64,000 nucleotides of DNA from Atopsyche davidsoni (lineage: Eukaryota > Arthropoda > Insecta > Trichoptera > Hydrobiosidae), in assembly GCA_022113835.1 (NCBI GenBank), contig JAILWY010000001.1, positions 11,090,501 through 11,154,500 on the forward strand, given 5' to 3'. A program made the translations under genes and the position numbers. Each line of letters starts with the position of its first letter. The first letter of the stretch is position 1. Under the pieces are notes generated by a model. The model ran no database searches, had not been told where the DNA came from, and saw only the letters and a program-made list of their open reading frames with translations. Below, piece by piece: positions 11,941 through 25,870 of this stretch.

Positions 11941-14900
11941 TTTCTAAAAAAGTGTTTTTTCGTTTACTTTCATAACTTCCGTTATGTTGTTAAAATGTAA
12001 TAAAATTTAACTCTTAACGAAATCAGTTGTTTTTGATTCATAAATTTTACATGTATTATCTCATTAAATCAGTACTAATTAAATATTTATTCTAATTTGA
12101 TTAAATTACAAATAAATCAATACAAAAGTTTTATGAACATCGCATGCGCTGTATTCGATGTGGGAATTTTCAGTAAATTATGCTCTTTATTGTATTCATT
12201 CGCTTCGTGAGAAATCTGTAAATGTTCTCGCAGAGTGCATCGCATTTATAACTTCTGCATGCGCCACTTCCAATAGCACTCACATTTTATTCACAACACC
12301 TGTCATATCTGAATCGACCTACGTGTGGACGAATGGTTAATAATTACGAATTTCTCCGAGTTTTTTATTTGGAAATATCGATAACAAACATAAAATACAC
12401 GTTCTTATGTGCATAATAATATTTATTAGATACTTAATGATTGATTATAGCACTTATAATAAAATGTATCGATTATTATCACCAGAATTTCTCTCTGCTT
12501 TTACTTTTTAAAAGACTGCTTATGAACACGCTGATTGAAGTGTAAAATTTATTAAATGAATATATACCGGACAAAAAATATAACGAATACCTATGATGTC
12601 TATTCGGCTATCATTAATGTAATACTAGACACTAATGCGAAAGTTTTTACAAGTCTCCTTATTATACCGTCCCTACAAAAACTCAAGCAACAACCAGTGA
12701 TTTGGCTAAGTGTGAAATGATCCTTTTTTTTAATATAGCTACATATTTTAACAATTTTTATAATAGATAAGTATATGGCAATAAATCAAGCACATCTAAT
12801 ACTCTCGTATGATTTTTACACAGTCATTGCTTGAAGGGAAGCCAGAATTACTTTTAAGAGTTGTTAAAACTCATTAAAATTTATTAGCTGGATGAAGTAA
12901 TAAAAATTCCAAACGAAAAACAAATATTTTTTAATTAAGAAAATATAATACAAGTTTTTCCTGAAATAGATTGTTTACCGTATATTCCAAGTAAGTCATC
13001 TTCTAAACTGTGCTCAAGTATCTAATGTATTGAGTTGTAAATACTTAACCAGATATTGCTTGCGTGCGGTTATATTTGAGTTGCGATAACTTTACCTTAC
13101 AACATCAAAAGCCTCGTTAACCGTCAATATTGATAGAAAACAATGGAATAATGAAGACACTGGCACCAACGGATATAATACAATGACAACGTAGTTCCCG
13201 GATATCTATGGAATTCCACACACGTATCTCATGTTAATTCACCGATGAAGATTTGATACAAAAAATGACACGAACATGTAAAATGACAAAAAAATTATAC
13301 AATCAGTCTGTACCAATTATGCAAATTTTTAAAAACTGCGATAATCTTTATATAATAAGATTATTAAAGTTCATCAAGAAGTTCATGGAATTAAAGACTT
13401 TCGTATAAAGTATTGTACATTACGACTACAATTTAGCAGAATCAAAGAAATGACTGTTACATAATAGAAATATTAACACAAAACCATTGATTTCAAATAC
13501 CGTGATGATTTATTAATAAATTTTACTTTATTTACATGTTTGTGATTCACAGTATTTCAAGGCATTTAGAAAATATCAACCATTCATGTAATTTTGGATT
13601 ATAATAACTCTTAAATGCATACTTAACAAGTACTACAACAAACAACGATTTTTTTATGTATCAATACAAAAAAAAAATTATAATAAAAAAATACCACATT
13701 ATTATTCCACCTTACTGTTTTAGGTTGAGGCAAATTAAGTGAAATTTCAATAAAATAAAATATTTTACAGGATATGACAAAATTATGATACAATATAACT
13801 TATCTTGGGAAAGTGTCAATGTGTAACCACGCAGATAAGTTCAATACTATCGGTATTGTAGTAATGAAATGATATTTAATAACACATACTAATAAATAGT
13901 TTCATTTTAACTGTGTTTATTTTCATCTCACGATTTATAACAATATCATGGCATTTCATTTTTTAAAGGTCTAGCGGAGACATAACGATGAATATGATAA
14001 TAGATTTATGTTCTTGTATGAAAAAAAAGTGTAATGGATCAATCTAAAAATAATTTAACACATAAAAATGAAAGTTAATAAAATGTCACCGAGCATGACG
14101 CAAGTCCTGGACACGCGAGATTAATGCCTCGGGTATAATAACACAGTTTATCGGAAGATATAGAAATTGATGTAATGACTCTTTATGGCCTCTGTAAGTT
14201 ATGTTCACATCCTATGGACGTTTTCGAGAAACTGGTTCACAATTCGATTAAGTTTTGATTTTCCCATCTTGGTCACGACAGTGAATTATTTTACGATTAT
14301 CTCAGGTGTTCGCCCTGGGAGACCAGCAGGTAGCGCCGACGAAACAATACAGTGATAAGGTTGTATTCGATATTATTTATGATTGATTTTGTTGGGATGC
14401 TTAGCACAGCTATTAGACAGTTTTGTTGAGAACAACCTGATAGTCCAAAACAACAATTGTCCTGATAAGTAACGCTTGTTTCAATAAAATCTGCTTTTAA
14501 AAATACATTTATGATAAAATAATAAAATCAAAGCCCGCTTTACATTTCAAGACTAAAAAAACCTTAGATTGTTTTTTTTAATGTTTTAAACTTCAAAAAA
14601 TAGTAAATGCTTTCTTTTTCACGTTGCGTACTGTAAAACGAAATAAAATTGATATATTTCATTATTTGCTTTTACTTATATTTTCATTCCTTAGTATGTA
14701 AAATAATTGTACATTAAATTACTTTATTACATGTTATTGCGAAAAATCGCAGGTACTTTAATCAATTAGTAAAACTCAAAAATATAACCTCAAATTAAAA
14801 AAAAACATATCGACATGAAACGTTTTATATTTAGTAATTTTAGTTATTTGCTAAAATCTTCACGCGTTATTTTTAAACATAATACCATTTTTTCCAAAAG

Positions 14901-16339
14901 GTGTGACTGTTTCCAATATTTTCTCTAGCACTGGGAATTTTTCACGTTGGATGTTAAAAGTAACACTTACGCGTTGTTTTAAAAAGCATGCATGCATGTG
15001 GGTATATCATTATGGTAAGTATCACAAATTCGATTTCGCATTTACTCTTTGAAAATGAGTACTTACAACAGTTTGCTTATTTTAATTGTCGAAAACTACT
15101 TAGAACTCCAAAACATTCGTGTTACTGGAGCATGTTTAGAATTGAATGACTGGCAATGTTTCAAATCTTTAATCATCTACTTCATACATAATGAAACTAA
15201 TTTTAAAATGGCAGATAATTTAAATTATATGCTACCGAGCTTGGCGTTTTTAGTTTTTATTGGTTGATACAACGACTTTGGCTTATCAAAAATTAATTTA
15301 CAAGTAGATGAAAAACAACTTTAAACAAGAATGGCGATAACAATTTTCAATCAAAAAATTTGTTTTGTTAAAATGAACGAAAAAAAAATCAATAAATTAA
15401 CTGACTAAAATGTCTAACTTACGACTTTGTAATTTCTATATTTTTATTTCCTGATCATATATTTGCTATAAATTTTAATTTTATATCTGATTATTATACA
15501 TCAATGAGGTTTAGTGTTTTACCATGCGTTAGTGTTATTTTAACAAGGTATTAATTTTAAATTGACTAAATGAAAAAAATGCTACATGTATTATTATACT
15601 GAAAATTCTATGAACTATTTTTATCATAATATGGTACTAAGCGAAAAATGTCGCAGTTCAATATTTTAATATATGTACAATGCATTTATTATATAAATTT
15701 TACAACTGAGAGTTTACTATGGGCCTTTTTCATAGATTATATTTTACAGTATGTATGTCAATGTCTTAAGTAAGATAAAAAAATTATATTTATTTATATT
15801 TGCAGTCGATATTTCAATAGAGGATATGAGTGTAAACAAGACGTATCGTGATGAATAATGACAAATTGAGTCAAAATTAAAAGCACTTTTTCTAGAGCAA
15901 TAAAGAGTCAATAAAACAGTTGGCCTAAAATTGATATCCGTTCTGAAAAATTACCGCCCTGGGCATGTGATCTGGTACAAAAGTACTGACACTCATTGTT
16001 CATAAATTGACTCCCGTTTTACTACATCCGTAGATATTCTGACATTTATAGTCATTTAGGATAGAAACTTTTAAATCGTATCGATATTAACACATCACAC
16101 CCATCAAAAGTAGATCGATAAATACTGTAATTAATTATTGTATCGCGTACGTTTTAAATCACCTATGTAAATTTGAAATAAGTTATTTGTATAAATATTT
16201 AAATAATAATATCTGATTTAGATGGTATACATAGTAATTTTTAAAAAGGTGTAATATATATATGATTACCTTTAATCCTCCCATGGTCCAATCTTGTAAA
16301 ATCATAATGCACAAATATTCAACAGTCACGACATCACAT

Positions 16340-16760
16340 CAAGTCCAATGTTGAAAAGTTCACTCGCTCCCCTAAAGGCGAGCTTTCGCCCTCACAGTCC
16401 AAAAAGCTCTACGATATCACAGTATCACAGCACTACAATAACTCAAAAAACACTGCAATCAATTTTTTAAAAGTTCGCGTTGATTGTGTATGGTTTATTG
16501 GTGGTTATAATTGTTTTTATCAGTTGGAGTTATTCCGTGGCGTCTCGTTGGACAGAATCCGGCCGGCCGCGGACGAGGTCGGGCCGAGAGACGGCATTCA
16601 AATAAGCGGCCGCGAGTCGCTTCCACGGTCTTTATACTCGGTGACCCATTTCACTTTACCTGGGCGCATACGCCACCGCAGGTAGACGGTAAAGCGCACC
16701 TCTCATGGAGGTGGCGGCCGGCGGAGGGGGGCTCCGAGCTGCAGCGAAAATGTGCAATTC
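16340..16760. promoter_or_regulatory. GC-rich island, candidate regulatory element
   Basis: This is one of the longest GC-rich stretches in the gene-poor half, with GGCCGGCCGCGG and GCGGCCGCGAG segments. A 119-codon frame covers it, but the frame is arginine-rich in the GC-rich part and runs on into AT-rich sequence of different composition, which argues against a real protein. Confidence 0.2.
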
Positions 16761-18797
16761 TTTGCCAAATTATTTTGGCCTTTAGATTTCGCTTACTTCA
16801 AAGAAAAAAAATGTATAAATTCAAAGTATTTTTGATTACACTTATAAAAAGTTGCGTATTGATTTCATAGTTTATAGTATGAAAAAATTTTTTTTTGATA
16901 TTTTTTAAAATTGCAATTTTTGTAGTTATAATCATTAACCGAATTGAAAAAAAATTACTTTTCTATGAAATAAGTATTGTAAAAATATATTTTTTAAATT
17001 ATACTTTTAATGAAAAATTGTAATTTCACAAATAACTATATTTTAATATGTACCATGTCGCGTCAATGTTTAATTAATATTTCTGTTGTTTAAAAGTTCA
17101 TTGTGGAGCTTAATGTAAGAAATCACAAACGTTAAAATAATATACTACTAGCAAGATTCACAATAACATTGAAATTTAGTAATACATATTTTTTTAAATT
17201 ATTTTAAAAAACTATTTCGATTACTTTGAAGTCAAAAAAAAAAACTTTTGAAACCAGGTTTAGTATGTATATGAATCACGCTTAAATTTAATTTAAATAC
17301 TAAATCAAAAAAATATTCTTTACGAAGTGTAGTTTACGAAGGTTTGCTCAAATTTCAGTGGAGATCTTTCATGGTTCATTAAAACGTAAAAACACATTTA
17401 CAGTGTCATTCTTTCTTTCTTCCTCTCAAGCGCATTCAAAGCGTCAAACAAGGATAGAATATATGAATTTTTATAACTGCAAAAAATCTGAAGAGGTTTT
17501 TGGTGTTTTCGTAAATATTTTATGTTCACAAAAAATAAGGGGCTGCGAATTGTTGTCAAAGGCTGCGTGGATGCGGCCACGCACCCCTAACCCCAGGCAG
17601 AATAAAACTCTTGTCAACTTATAATTAAACCATAGTTAATTGTATATAACAATTGATCAAATCATTTAGTAAATTCAAATCCATCATTATTATCTATTTC
17701 ATATTGAGAGTAAATTTTATTTTATTTTAATCTAAATGAGGTATTTCAAGCTAGAAAAGATTTAGGTGTAAACGGAATGCTTAAATATAAAAAGTAAATC
17801 TTGCAATATAACCATTCCGTTGAACAAAAAAAAATGGAATGCATTCAACTTTTATCAAAAAATATAAAACTTAATCTTTACAAATCGGTATCTTTAATAA
17901 CACGGGAAATATTTCAGACCATTTTTTTAAGCATACTTGTTACATGGGTGGATTCTATAAGTATCCTTAAAAATGATACGATTTAATATGATAAATTGAT
18001 CAGATATTTAAATCTTTTTTCAGGTGTACTTTGAAATTAGTAAATATTGTATATTTTTTTATTAAGGAGGCTTCAAACTCAGATAAAGAATAGTGGTGTG
18101 AGCCACAAATATATATTATTTTCAGGAAAATTCTCATTGTTATATGATCTTTCCCATTTTTTTTTTGCAATCGCATATAGCTAGCTAATATTTTAAGTTA
18201 GAATAGACTATTTAAGATTAGTATAGATGACTGTAAAAGTGAATAACTTCTACTTTATTTAATCTTTCAGAGAGTGGCTACGAGGTTTGCATTATCTTAT
18301 ATGTATTAGGATATTGCAGAATACATCGAGCAAAAACTTCGGAACATCTACCCAAAAATAATATTACAGCATGATGATCAATTAACATTGAAGTAATGTA
18401 GTAAATGTAATTCTCCTTGAACATTTTTAAAACTTTTCTCGTAGTTTCATAGTATCTGGTAATCCTATGAAAATACTCATCCAAATATATTAAATAGTCT
18501 AATTTAATCAACATATTTGTCCATCTTATTTTTACAGTACATTAAATATTCAACTCATAAATATTTTTGCTATTTCATTTGTATTGCGTTGTTTCAGTTT
18601 CAGCATTAAATATGAATAGTATTGGTGCGAACAAGACAGATTTAAATTTTTAGATAAGGTTATATTTCAGGTTGACTGTCATGAAGTGTCACTTGCATAT
18701 CAACCATTTTAAATTTGGCTTTGTCTCTAAACACAGTCTGTTTCATTTGCATATTTCTTAAAAAGTTGACAAATTATAACTGCCAGTGGAGAAATTC

Positions 18798-19112
18798 ACA
18801 TCACACGAATCAGTATTTAATGCATTACTCCCTCGTGACATAATAAATTTCCAAGGACGACCAAGCTCAGCAGTAGTTGCTTAATCTCTATTGGAATTCT
18901 TAGACAATTTACCAGAAGGTGGTGAGTTCATTATGCCAAGACCATATCACTCTAAACGCCCAAATTACGAAATTCGTCACCAAGAACAATGCAGAGTTGA
19001 ACTGAGGTGACTTGACGTTAAAAATATGATAAGAAAATTACTTGCCTACATACAAACAATAGACACCATGAACTATGTTGGATTTAATAAGGTAAATTTT
19101 CAACTCTTTTAG
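18798..19112 (+). pseudogene. Possible decayed coding fragment, unidentified
   Basis: One forward frame reads as plausible protein over about 105 codons with only TAA at 18882, TGA at 19008 and TAG at 19110. The middle piece (18885-19007, 41 codons) has a hydrophilic, protein-like composition including MPRPYHSKRPNYEIRHQEQC. The segment is GC-richer than its surroundings. I do not recognise the family; a dead transposon or retrocopy is possible. Chance cannot be excluded at this length. Confidence 0.2.
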
Positions 19113-19499
19113 TATTCACATATAGCAAGGTTTTTTGAATTGGAAACACTGTGGTGTTTACGCAAACTTAAAATTGCATTGAAACTTTTCTAGGTTGTTT
19201 CATTACGTGGATCAAGTATTAATATTTATTTATAAGCAAATTTTGCACATGTTTACACTCTACAAACAGACGTATTTTAAACAATTAAACACATATTAAA
19301 CAATTTTGATAATTCATGTCTGTATATTTAAAAAAAAATACATACGATGTCACTTAATCATTACTTTACCATTACATGGCATAAAAGGTTTCAAACGCAA
19401 ATAGACTTGCATTGTAATCTCTAGATATATTAAGTATTTATTTTTAAAATACGTGATTAATCTATTTTTTTAAAGCTTAATATGATTATATTGTTGTAT

Positions 19500-19660
19500 A
19501 TACTCACCCCTAGCGGCACCCTTGTGTGGCCCCGTCGAAGGGTGACTCTGTAGAAAGACGTGATTGCGTCAGAAGTGCACTCTCACGGTGTCTTATCTCC
19601 CGCCGCGGCACCCACACTGGCCACTTGTTCCACTCGCTGATAAACGAAACCCCTCGACTC
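19500..19660. promoter_or_regulatory. GC-rich island
   Basis: About 150 bp of GC-richer sequence including CCCGCCGCGGCACCC, with no coding frame. It matches the other islands of this half in size and setting. Confidence 0.15.
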
Positions 19661-21469
19661 TAAATATTTAAATTCTCTTTAAAAACATCAAGAATATTAG
19701 TAAATACGCTTTTTAGAATAGCTGAAAAAATACACTGTGGCTCTACCAACGCGAGGTTGGGATTGTTTTCAGAAATTTGCTTGCGTATCTCAAAAAACAA
19801 GGATTCTTATATTTTGCTTCGAAAGCAATCAATCAAAGCAATATTTTTAAATGAATCAGAATGTATTAAATTAATTAATAACAAACACTTTTCTAGTAAC
19901 AAAGATTCGATTTAATGTTTTTCAAAGTAAAATCATTTTATGTGTATTTTTATATTTTGTTATGTCACGCTCTTAATTAGTATTTTATAATAATAACCTG
20001 TAAATCTTTTTTCTTGTCCATCATCTAAACAAGTAAGTAACATTAAAAATTATTCTCTCCCACGGTCCAATTTTCTAGTTTTTTTATGTTAAATGGGATT
20101 GGAAACAATATTTTGACAATCTAAATAATTAATGAAAAGAGTACGACTGTTATTCTAGATATTAATCTCAAGAGCAATTACTTTATCGTAGATTAGACTA
20201 ACAAGGTTAAAGGTAACCGTTCCTAATATTTCATAAAAACGGTAATTATTAACTCGATACAAATGTTGGAGAGTTAACGGGCCTTATTTATGATTTAAAT
20301 ACAATGTAACCAGTACCTTCTCAATACCTTCATCATATTTTAAGGCTATTTTTAATATTTTTGCTGCAAACTTGAAGTTAAATAATTTCAAGAATAACTA
20401 CATAACGTAGGAAGAGATTTATACAAAACCGCCTTGTGGTCCTGTGGTTAAGTCGATTGCTTGTCTTCCACGAGTCTTGGATTCCAAGTCATGTGTTTGA
20501 TCTTTTTTCAGTTCTGTCAAAATTATAAAATGTGTTATTTTTAATCGTGTCTTCTGTATTCTTCGTAACGCTTATGCCGGAGACGTATCCACCCAGATAC
20601 AGCCAAAATTAATTATTTAACTAACTTCTGCTTACCTTCATTAGACTATATGACTTCAACTCCAAAAATAATGATTTAAAAAAATATCATAAACTTTCAA
20701 ATAAAATTTGATATTAAAAATAAATGCGTTATTTATATTTTAGCCAATTTATGTTATGCTCCCAAAAATAATTAAAACATTCAATTTTATGACAAAAATA
20801 TGTTTTAAATATTTCATATTTAATGTCTAAAATATCTTTGTACAAAACAAGTTTAAAATTGTATAAATATATTAGTTGTGTATTGGTGCATAATACATAT
20901 TTTGTCTTCGTTGTAACAAACGATGTTTTTGTATTTCTGAGCAATGCTCACCTCGACCTGAAGTTTGACAAGTGTTCTGGAATTTTAATGCCTCGGCCGA
21001 GATTACCTGGCGAGGAGCCGCCCTGCGAGGCGGCCAGGGCCGGACTCGTCCCAGGAAGCAGATAAACAATTAAAGTATCTCAAAGTATTTGAAGCCTAGT
21101 ACAGGTATACTTGAATACAAGTTGACACTTCACAAAATTAACCGAGTAATCTGCTATGAGTTTAGTAAATTTTATAAAATGTTATTGATCTCCAGCACTT
21201 TTCATGTTGTATACAATCTGCACTAGAAGAAGTTTTGTTCTCTTAGGGTTTTCCTTTTTTTAACGCTAGGAAACTATACTTATTTGAAAAGTATTTAAAA
21301 AACTGATATACTCATTTTTTCCTTATATTCAAACTTTTATTTTTCAAAAATTAATAGTCACCGGAAATATACAATTTGCACGAGTGTTTCTTTTAACTAT
21401 AATTTTGTCAGTTTGTAAAAACAAATTTGATGTTATTTATAAACTAAGTTGCACTTTTAACGGCAGAAG

Positions 21470-21720
21470 AAACGTTTCTCCTCGTGTTTCTTGCAAGTTT
21501 CTCCGCAAAAGTCCAATTCTGATGACTTGTCCAGTTTTCAAAATTTGAGCACTTTCTTGTCAAATTGCCCAATGCAGCGCGCAAATCGGCGCTGATTGCG
21601 CTGGGAAATGTGCTGGAAAGTACACGAATTCGGCAGCTGAACCAACATCAACTTTCTCTATCTGTTGTTTGTCTTCATTGGCCTTGAATGCTGCTGAAGT
21701 GTCTAACCTGCAATCCACCC
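21470..21720. promoter_or_regulatory. GC-rich island with E-box-like motif
   Basis: A mixed-composition block contains GCAGCGCGCAAATCGGCGCTG, an imperfect palindrome, and a CAGCTG E-box. No coding frame is supported. A smaller GC-rich patch at 20985-21065 lies 400 bp upstream. Confidence 0.15.
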
Positions 21721-22529
21721 CTCACGAAAATTAAGCCTTCTACCCACTAAATGGTAACTTGCAAATGGTATCTTTTATTGCAAGCCTACACACGCAACAA
21801 CAAATCGATACAGTAATTTTTTAAATGTCATTTTTATGTAATCCACTATGGTTATTCTATTGAAAAAGGGCGAAAAATGCCCAATGATTTTTTGTCGATT
21901 GTTAGTTGTTACTATAAAAATACCCAAAATAAAAGGACGCTTTTGGCTAATTTGCAAATCAGCTGTAAGTTGTGTCACTGTGTGTGTAGTCAGTTTTAAT
22001 GACTAGGGTTCGATTCCTGAATTATTTTTTCCACAGTTGGTAATATACAAAATTATTACAGTTAAGAAGCAACAACACTTAAACTAACGGTAATCTGCAA
22101 TTTCAATATGAACTAAGTGCTTCCAGGAACATATAGGTATATTAAATTTTAAGAAATTCATGCTCTTACATATTGTGTTTTGATATTATTACATTTTGAA
22201 CATGAGGCACTCGAGCATTACTACAATAGCCTTTTTTAAGTTAAATTGAGTTTAATGTGAGTGAAACAACAACATGAGCATATTTCATTATTAATAATAA
22301 CGCAAAATAAAAATAAATGTTTTGAAAGATTTAATTAATTGAGACTTCAAAGCTGTTTAAAAAAAATCAAACTTTAAAAATATTATTATAATTTGTACAT
22401 TGAAATATTGGAAAAATGCGGTAAAACTTTTAACAATCAAAAAAATAAAAAAATGTAGGACTTTTTTTAGTCTATCAGAAAATATATACTACTTGCCTGT
22501 AATACATAAAATGTATATTTTTATTCATC

Positions 22530-22760
22530 GCGGTTCCCCAGTGCTGCCCTGGAGTGTGAGGTCCTTAGCTGGAATCCTAGAATGAGTCTGTCTACAGCCA
22601 TAAATAACCACATAAATAAGAAGTCCGCCCTGGCCAGCAGGACCTCCGAGCCGAGCACAGGCGCGGCGAGCGACATGGGGAATGATGAATTATCGAGTTT
22701 TAACCACCCTTCGTGCCGGAGTGAGGGTCCCGCGTGCGTGGCTGCAACGAGCCGTAATTG
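22530..22760. promoter_or_regulatory. GC-rich island
   Basis: A GC-rich block of about 230 bp is overlapped by a 123-codon frame (22582-22953) whose second half runs into ordinary AT-rich sequence and shows no domain. It is treated as non-coding. Confidence 0.15.
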
Positions 22761-23509
22761 GAGTCTTCTTCGACTACATATCCATTACCTTATTACCTTT
22801 AAATTGATTGATGCTTCATATATTTTGGCCATCACCTTTTCTAAAATCAGATTCCCTGCAACTACCTTGGCTTGCTCTACCGTACAGGTTGTTCCACGGT
22901 TCACTTTTTCTACGCAATTGGATAAATCTTTTTACAAAATTCATGTGTTTTGAATTCTTATTTGCATAGTTACGCTAAATTGTTTATAACTGTATTAAGA
23001 TGTTGTTAATGGTTTACCATTCTGGTACTGTCTACTTCAAGCCCCCCACCTGAAAGACTAAGGTAGGAACAATTCAATAAAGGCATTTGACATGAAATAC
23101 ACATTCACTTGTTAAACGGCTACATTATATATAATCAAAGAATCATAGGTCGGTCAATATCGTTAAACGAAGTTTTTAAGAGGTGCTAGTATTTATTGGG
23201 ATTTCACGCGTTATAATGGGGTTTTGTGATCTTATATCGTCTTAACAACAATAAAAAACCGTAAAAAAAACTATTATTGTACGATAATATTATAAGTATG
23301 ATCAAAATTTTTCACTTTCAAAAAACTTACCAAACAGATTAAAAAACGAAATAACGTTGACTTTAAATGGTTTTTTTTACCATATCAATGGTTTTATTTT
23401 TATCAGCGGTGAAAACAGAATTCACATTATCATAACCATTATCACATTTGGGTAAATAAACATTTTTTTTTATATAGCTGAAACAATAATTTTATCAATG
23501 GCATTTTTG

Positions 23510-23800
23510 GCTTAGAGCGTTGAGGCTTCAATGCATGAAGCCTGTCCCGCTTTTGAGACCTTCGATATTAGCAAATGACTATTTTCTAAGCAGAGTTGCA
23601 TCCACGCTGTCCTTGTGGTTGGCTTTTGGGACGATTTCGTTTTCGTCAGGATGGGAATAAAACTGCATTCCCCTCACGCGGCGGCCTCCGCAGCCGCGCG
23701 GAATGACAATGCGCTGACGAAAGACGCTTTGCATGCACATTTATTTATGAGCCGCCCTGGGCTGATCGATGTAATCGAAAGTTTGTTCGTGGCTGGAATA
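23510..23800. promoter_or_regulatory. GC-rich island with dense motif-like sites
   Basis: The island contains CTTTGCATGCACAT (octamer-like), ATTTATTTATGAGC (forkhead-like) and TGATCGATGTAATCG in about 70 bp. The motif clustering and composition resemble an enhancer, but this rests on eye-matching only. Confidence 0.2.
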
Positions 23801-25639
23801 TTCTCAGGCTTCAGTACTTATATTATTATTACGCAATTACATCAAAATCATTTGGCATATCAATAGAAAAATATTTTTTTCTAAAAGCTCACAGCGCTGA
23901 AAGCTGATAAATGTGTGTTTATTTCAAACATTTTAAATACTTGCAAATGCTTTCAAAAATTTTTTATATTAATTTTATCAAAATCTATGAACTTTGTGCG
24001 CGTATATCTAGCATAAATTACTTATTGAAAAAGCGATTTTTTTTTGATGAAGAGTTTTTATTATATATTACTTAAAATAACTTTTTGTGACTATGTGTTA
24101 TTAATTTTACACTTTCATAAATTACTACAAAGAGTTATTAAAAATTGTATTATATGTATGTTACTTGTGTTAAAACTATGAAATAATATTTATAAAACCA
24201 AGATATTTTTATTCAATATTAATGTGATTATTCATATGATATTACTCAAAAGATGTGTATTAAAATAAATATTTGCATACGTATAAAAAAATATTATAGA
24301 AATCAAATTGACTTAGTTAAATACTTACATTGAGAATCTTCACACAGTAAGAATAGTTTTTACGTTCATATATGTTTTATAGACATCCTGTCGTAAAATA
24401 AAAGTTATGCTAATGATAAATAATCGTTGCCACGCGAAGAAGAAATTCGTGTTTGTTCAAAAATTACACATGATTAGTCACGATAAAGCCATGCATACAC
24501 ATTTAAAACAAATACATGATAATGAACAGGTGATTTGAGATTTGCTGTGAACACAAACCCACTAACCTCTTCCGAGAGCCTCCCACTCGATTCTGGCGCG
24601 ATTAAATAGCGCTTGCTTTAAATTGCAGTAGATAAGTGTGATTTGCTTAACATATATTTATTTTCTTTGAAATAAATATTTATAGTTTCTAGGTATAAAG
24701 CTAACCACACAACCTGCCTTCAATGGGACAATCATGCTTTATACTCGGGTTTGTATTTTTATATACCGGAGTCATATCATTATATTCTAATTCAATATTT
24801 ATAAATACTGAAATGAAAAGTCTCGCAAACGCTCTCTATAACGTGGAACTATATGTATAATATTCAGGATATTGTAGCACCAAAAATATTATTTATATCT
24901 TAGGGCTGAAATAATTACTGCTACACCAGCACTGGACTTCTTATCGCAGAAGGAAACGATAGGAAATTCCACAATAAGATGTAATTTGTCACACCGCATA
25001 CTTTCTCTGCTCACAACTGCAGATTTATATAAAGCGATATGCGGTTTATGAGTGTCATTGGTTCATGAACACTATCAATGATAGTCTATCATGCATATTA
25101 ATTTGAGGATATTACATTTTTTTATAAAAATACTATAAAAGCAGTTTGTGATAGATTTCTGATTGCTGCAATAAGAAAAAAACGCTTCCCATAACGCTGT
25201 ATTATGTATGTTAAAATGTGTTAAATATTTACTACTAAAAATAACCTCTCGTCATCGGCAACCAAGTCGTCCAGGAAACATGTATTTCAAGTCATTTATT
25301 CAAGCCTTCACATTCTGGGCAACTGGATTATGAATTATCATCATCGTGAACAAAATCTAAAAACGAAGCAAGTAAAAACTTCACAACTGAGTTATTATCA
25401 ATAGCATGTATCATAAAATTAATTTTTATAGGAACACTTTGAGCATGTAATTTCCTTGCGATACGTAACTCGAAAACGCAAGAGTTTTGAAATATTAATA
25501 ATTGAGTACTTACAAATGGAAAGCTCACGCCAAATAAAAAATATATAAATACAAATCCATTAGATCGCTTTGTGGTAATAAAATCTAGTAAAATGAATGA
25601 GATGAAGTACTAACGACATTTGTTAATTCTCTCTCAGCG

Positions 25640-25870
25640 CGTTTAGTAATATGGAGCCCTTTGTGCTCGAGTGTCTTGCGAGAGGCTTAATGGTCCGTGC
25701 GAGCCTCCATTCGATCGATTCATTTTCACTTTCCTCGCCGGGCAGACCGCAACTCGGCACTTAGTGCTCGAATGAAATGAAAAATCTCGGATGCCACTGC
25801 GCCTCGCAGAAAAAAAATACCGCAAATTAAAATACTCGAGTCGCTCTGCCTCGGTTTCACTTAATTTAAT
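25640..25870. promoter_or_regulatory. GC-rich island
   Basis: A GC-richer block of about 230 bp has no supported coding frame; the 60-codon reverse frame over it has no recognisable feature. Confidence 0.15.

Noticed and set aside
16511..16870. 119-codon forward frame
   Set aside because: It spans a sharp composition change and has no domain or splice support.
20431..20495. tRNA-like phrase CCTGTGGTTAAGTCG, possible SINE head
   Set aside because: No complete cloverleaf or clear B box at the right distance; too weak to call.
22006..22017. Isolated B-box-like GGGTTCGATTCC
   Set aside because: It resembles a tRNA or SINE internal promoter, but no A box or tRNA fold surrounds it.
22582..22953. 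123-codon forward frame
   Set aside because: It is partly in a GC-rich island, has no recognisable domain and no signal peptide.
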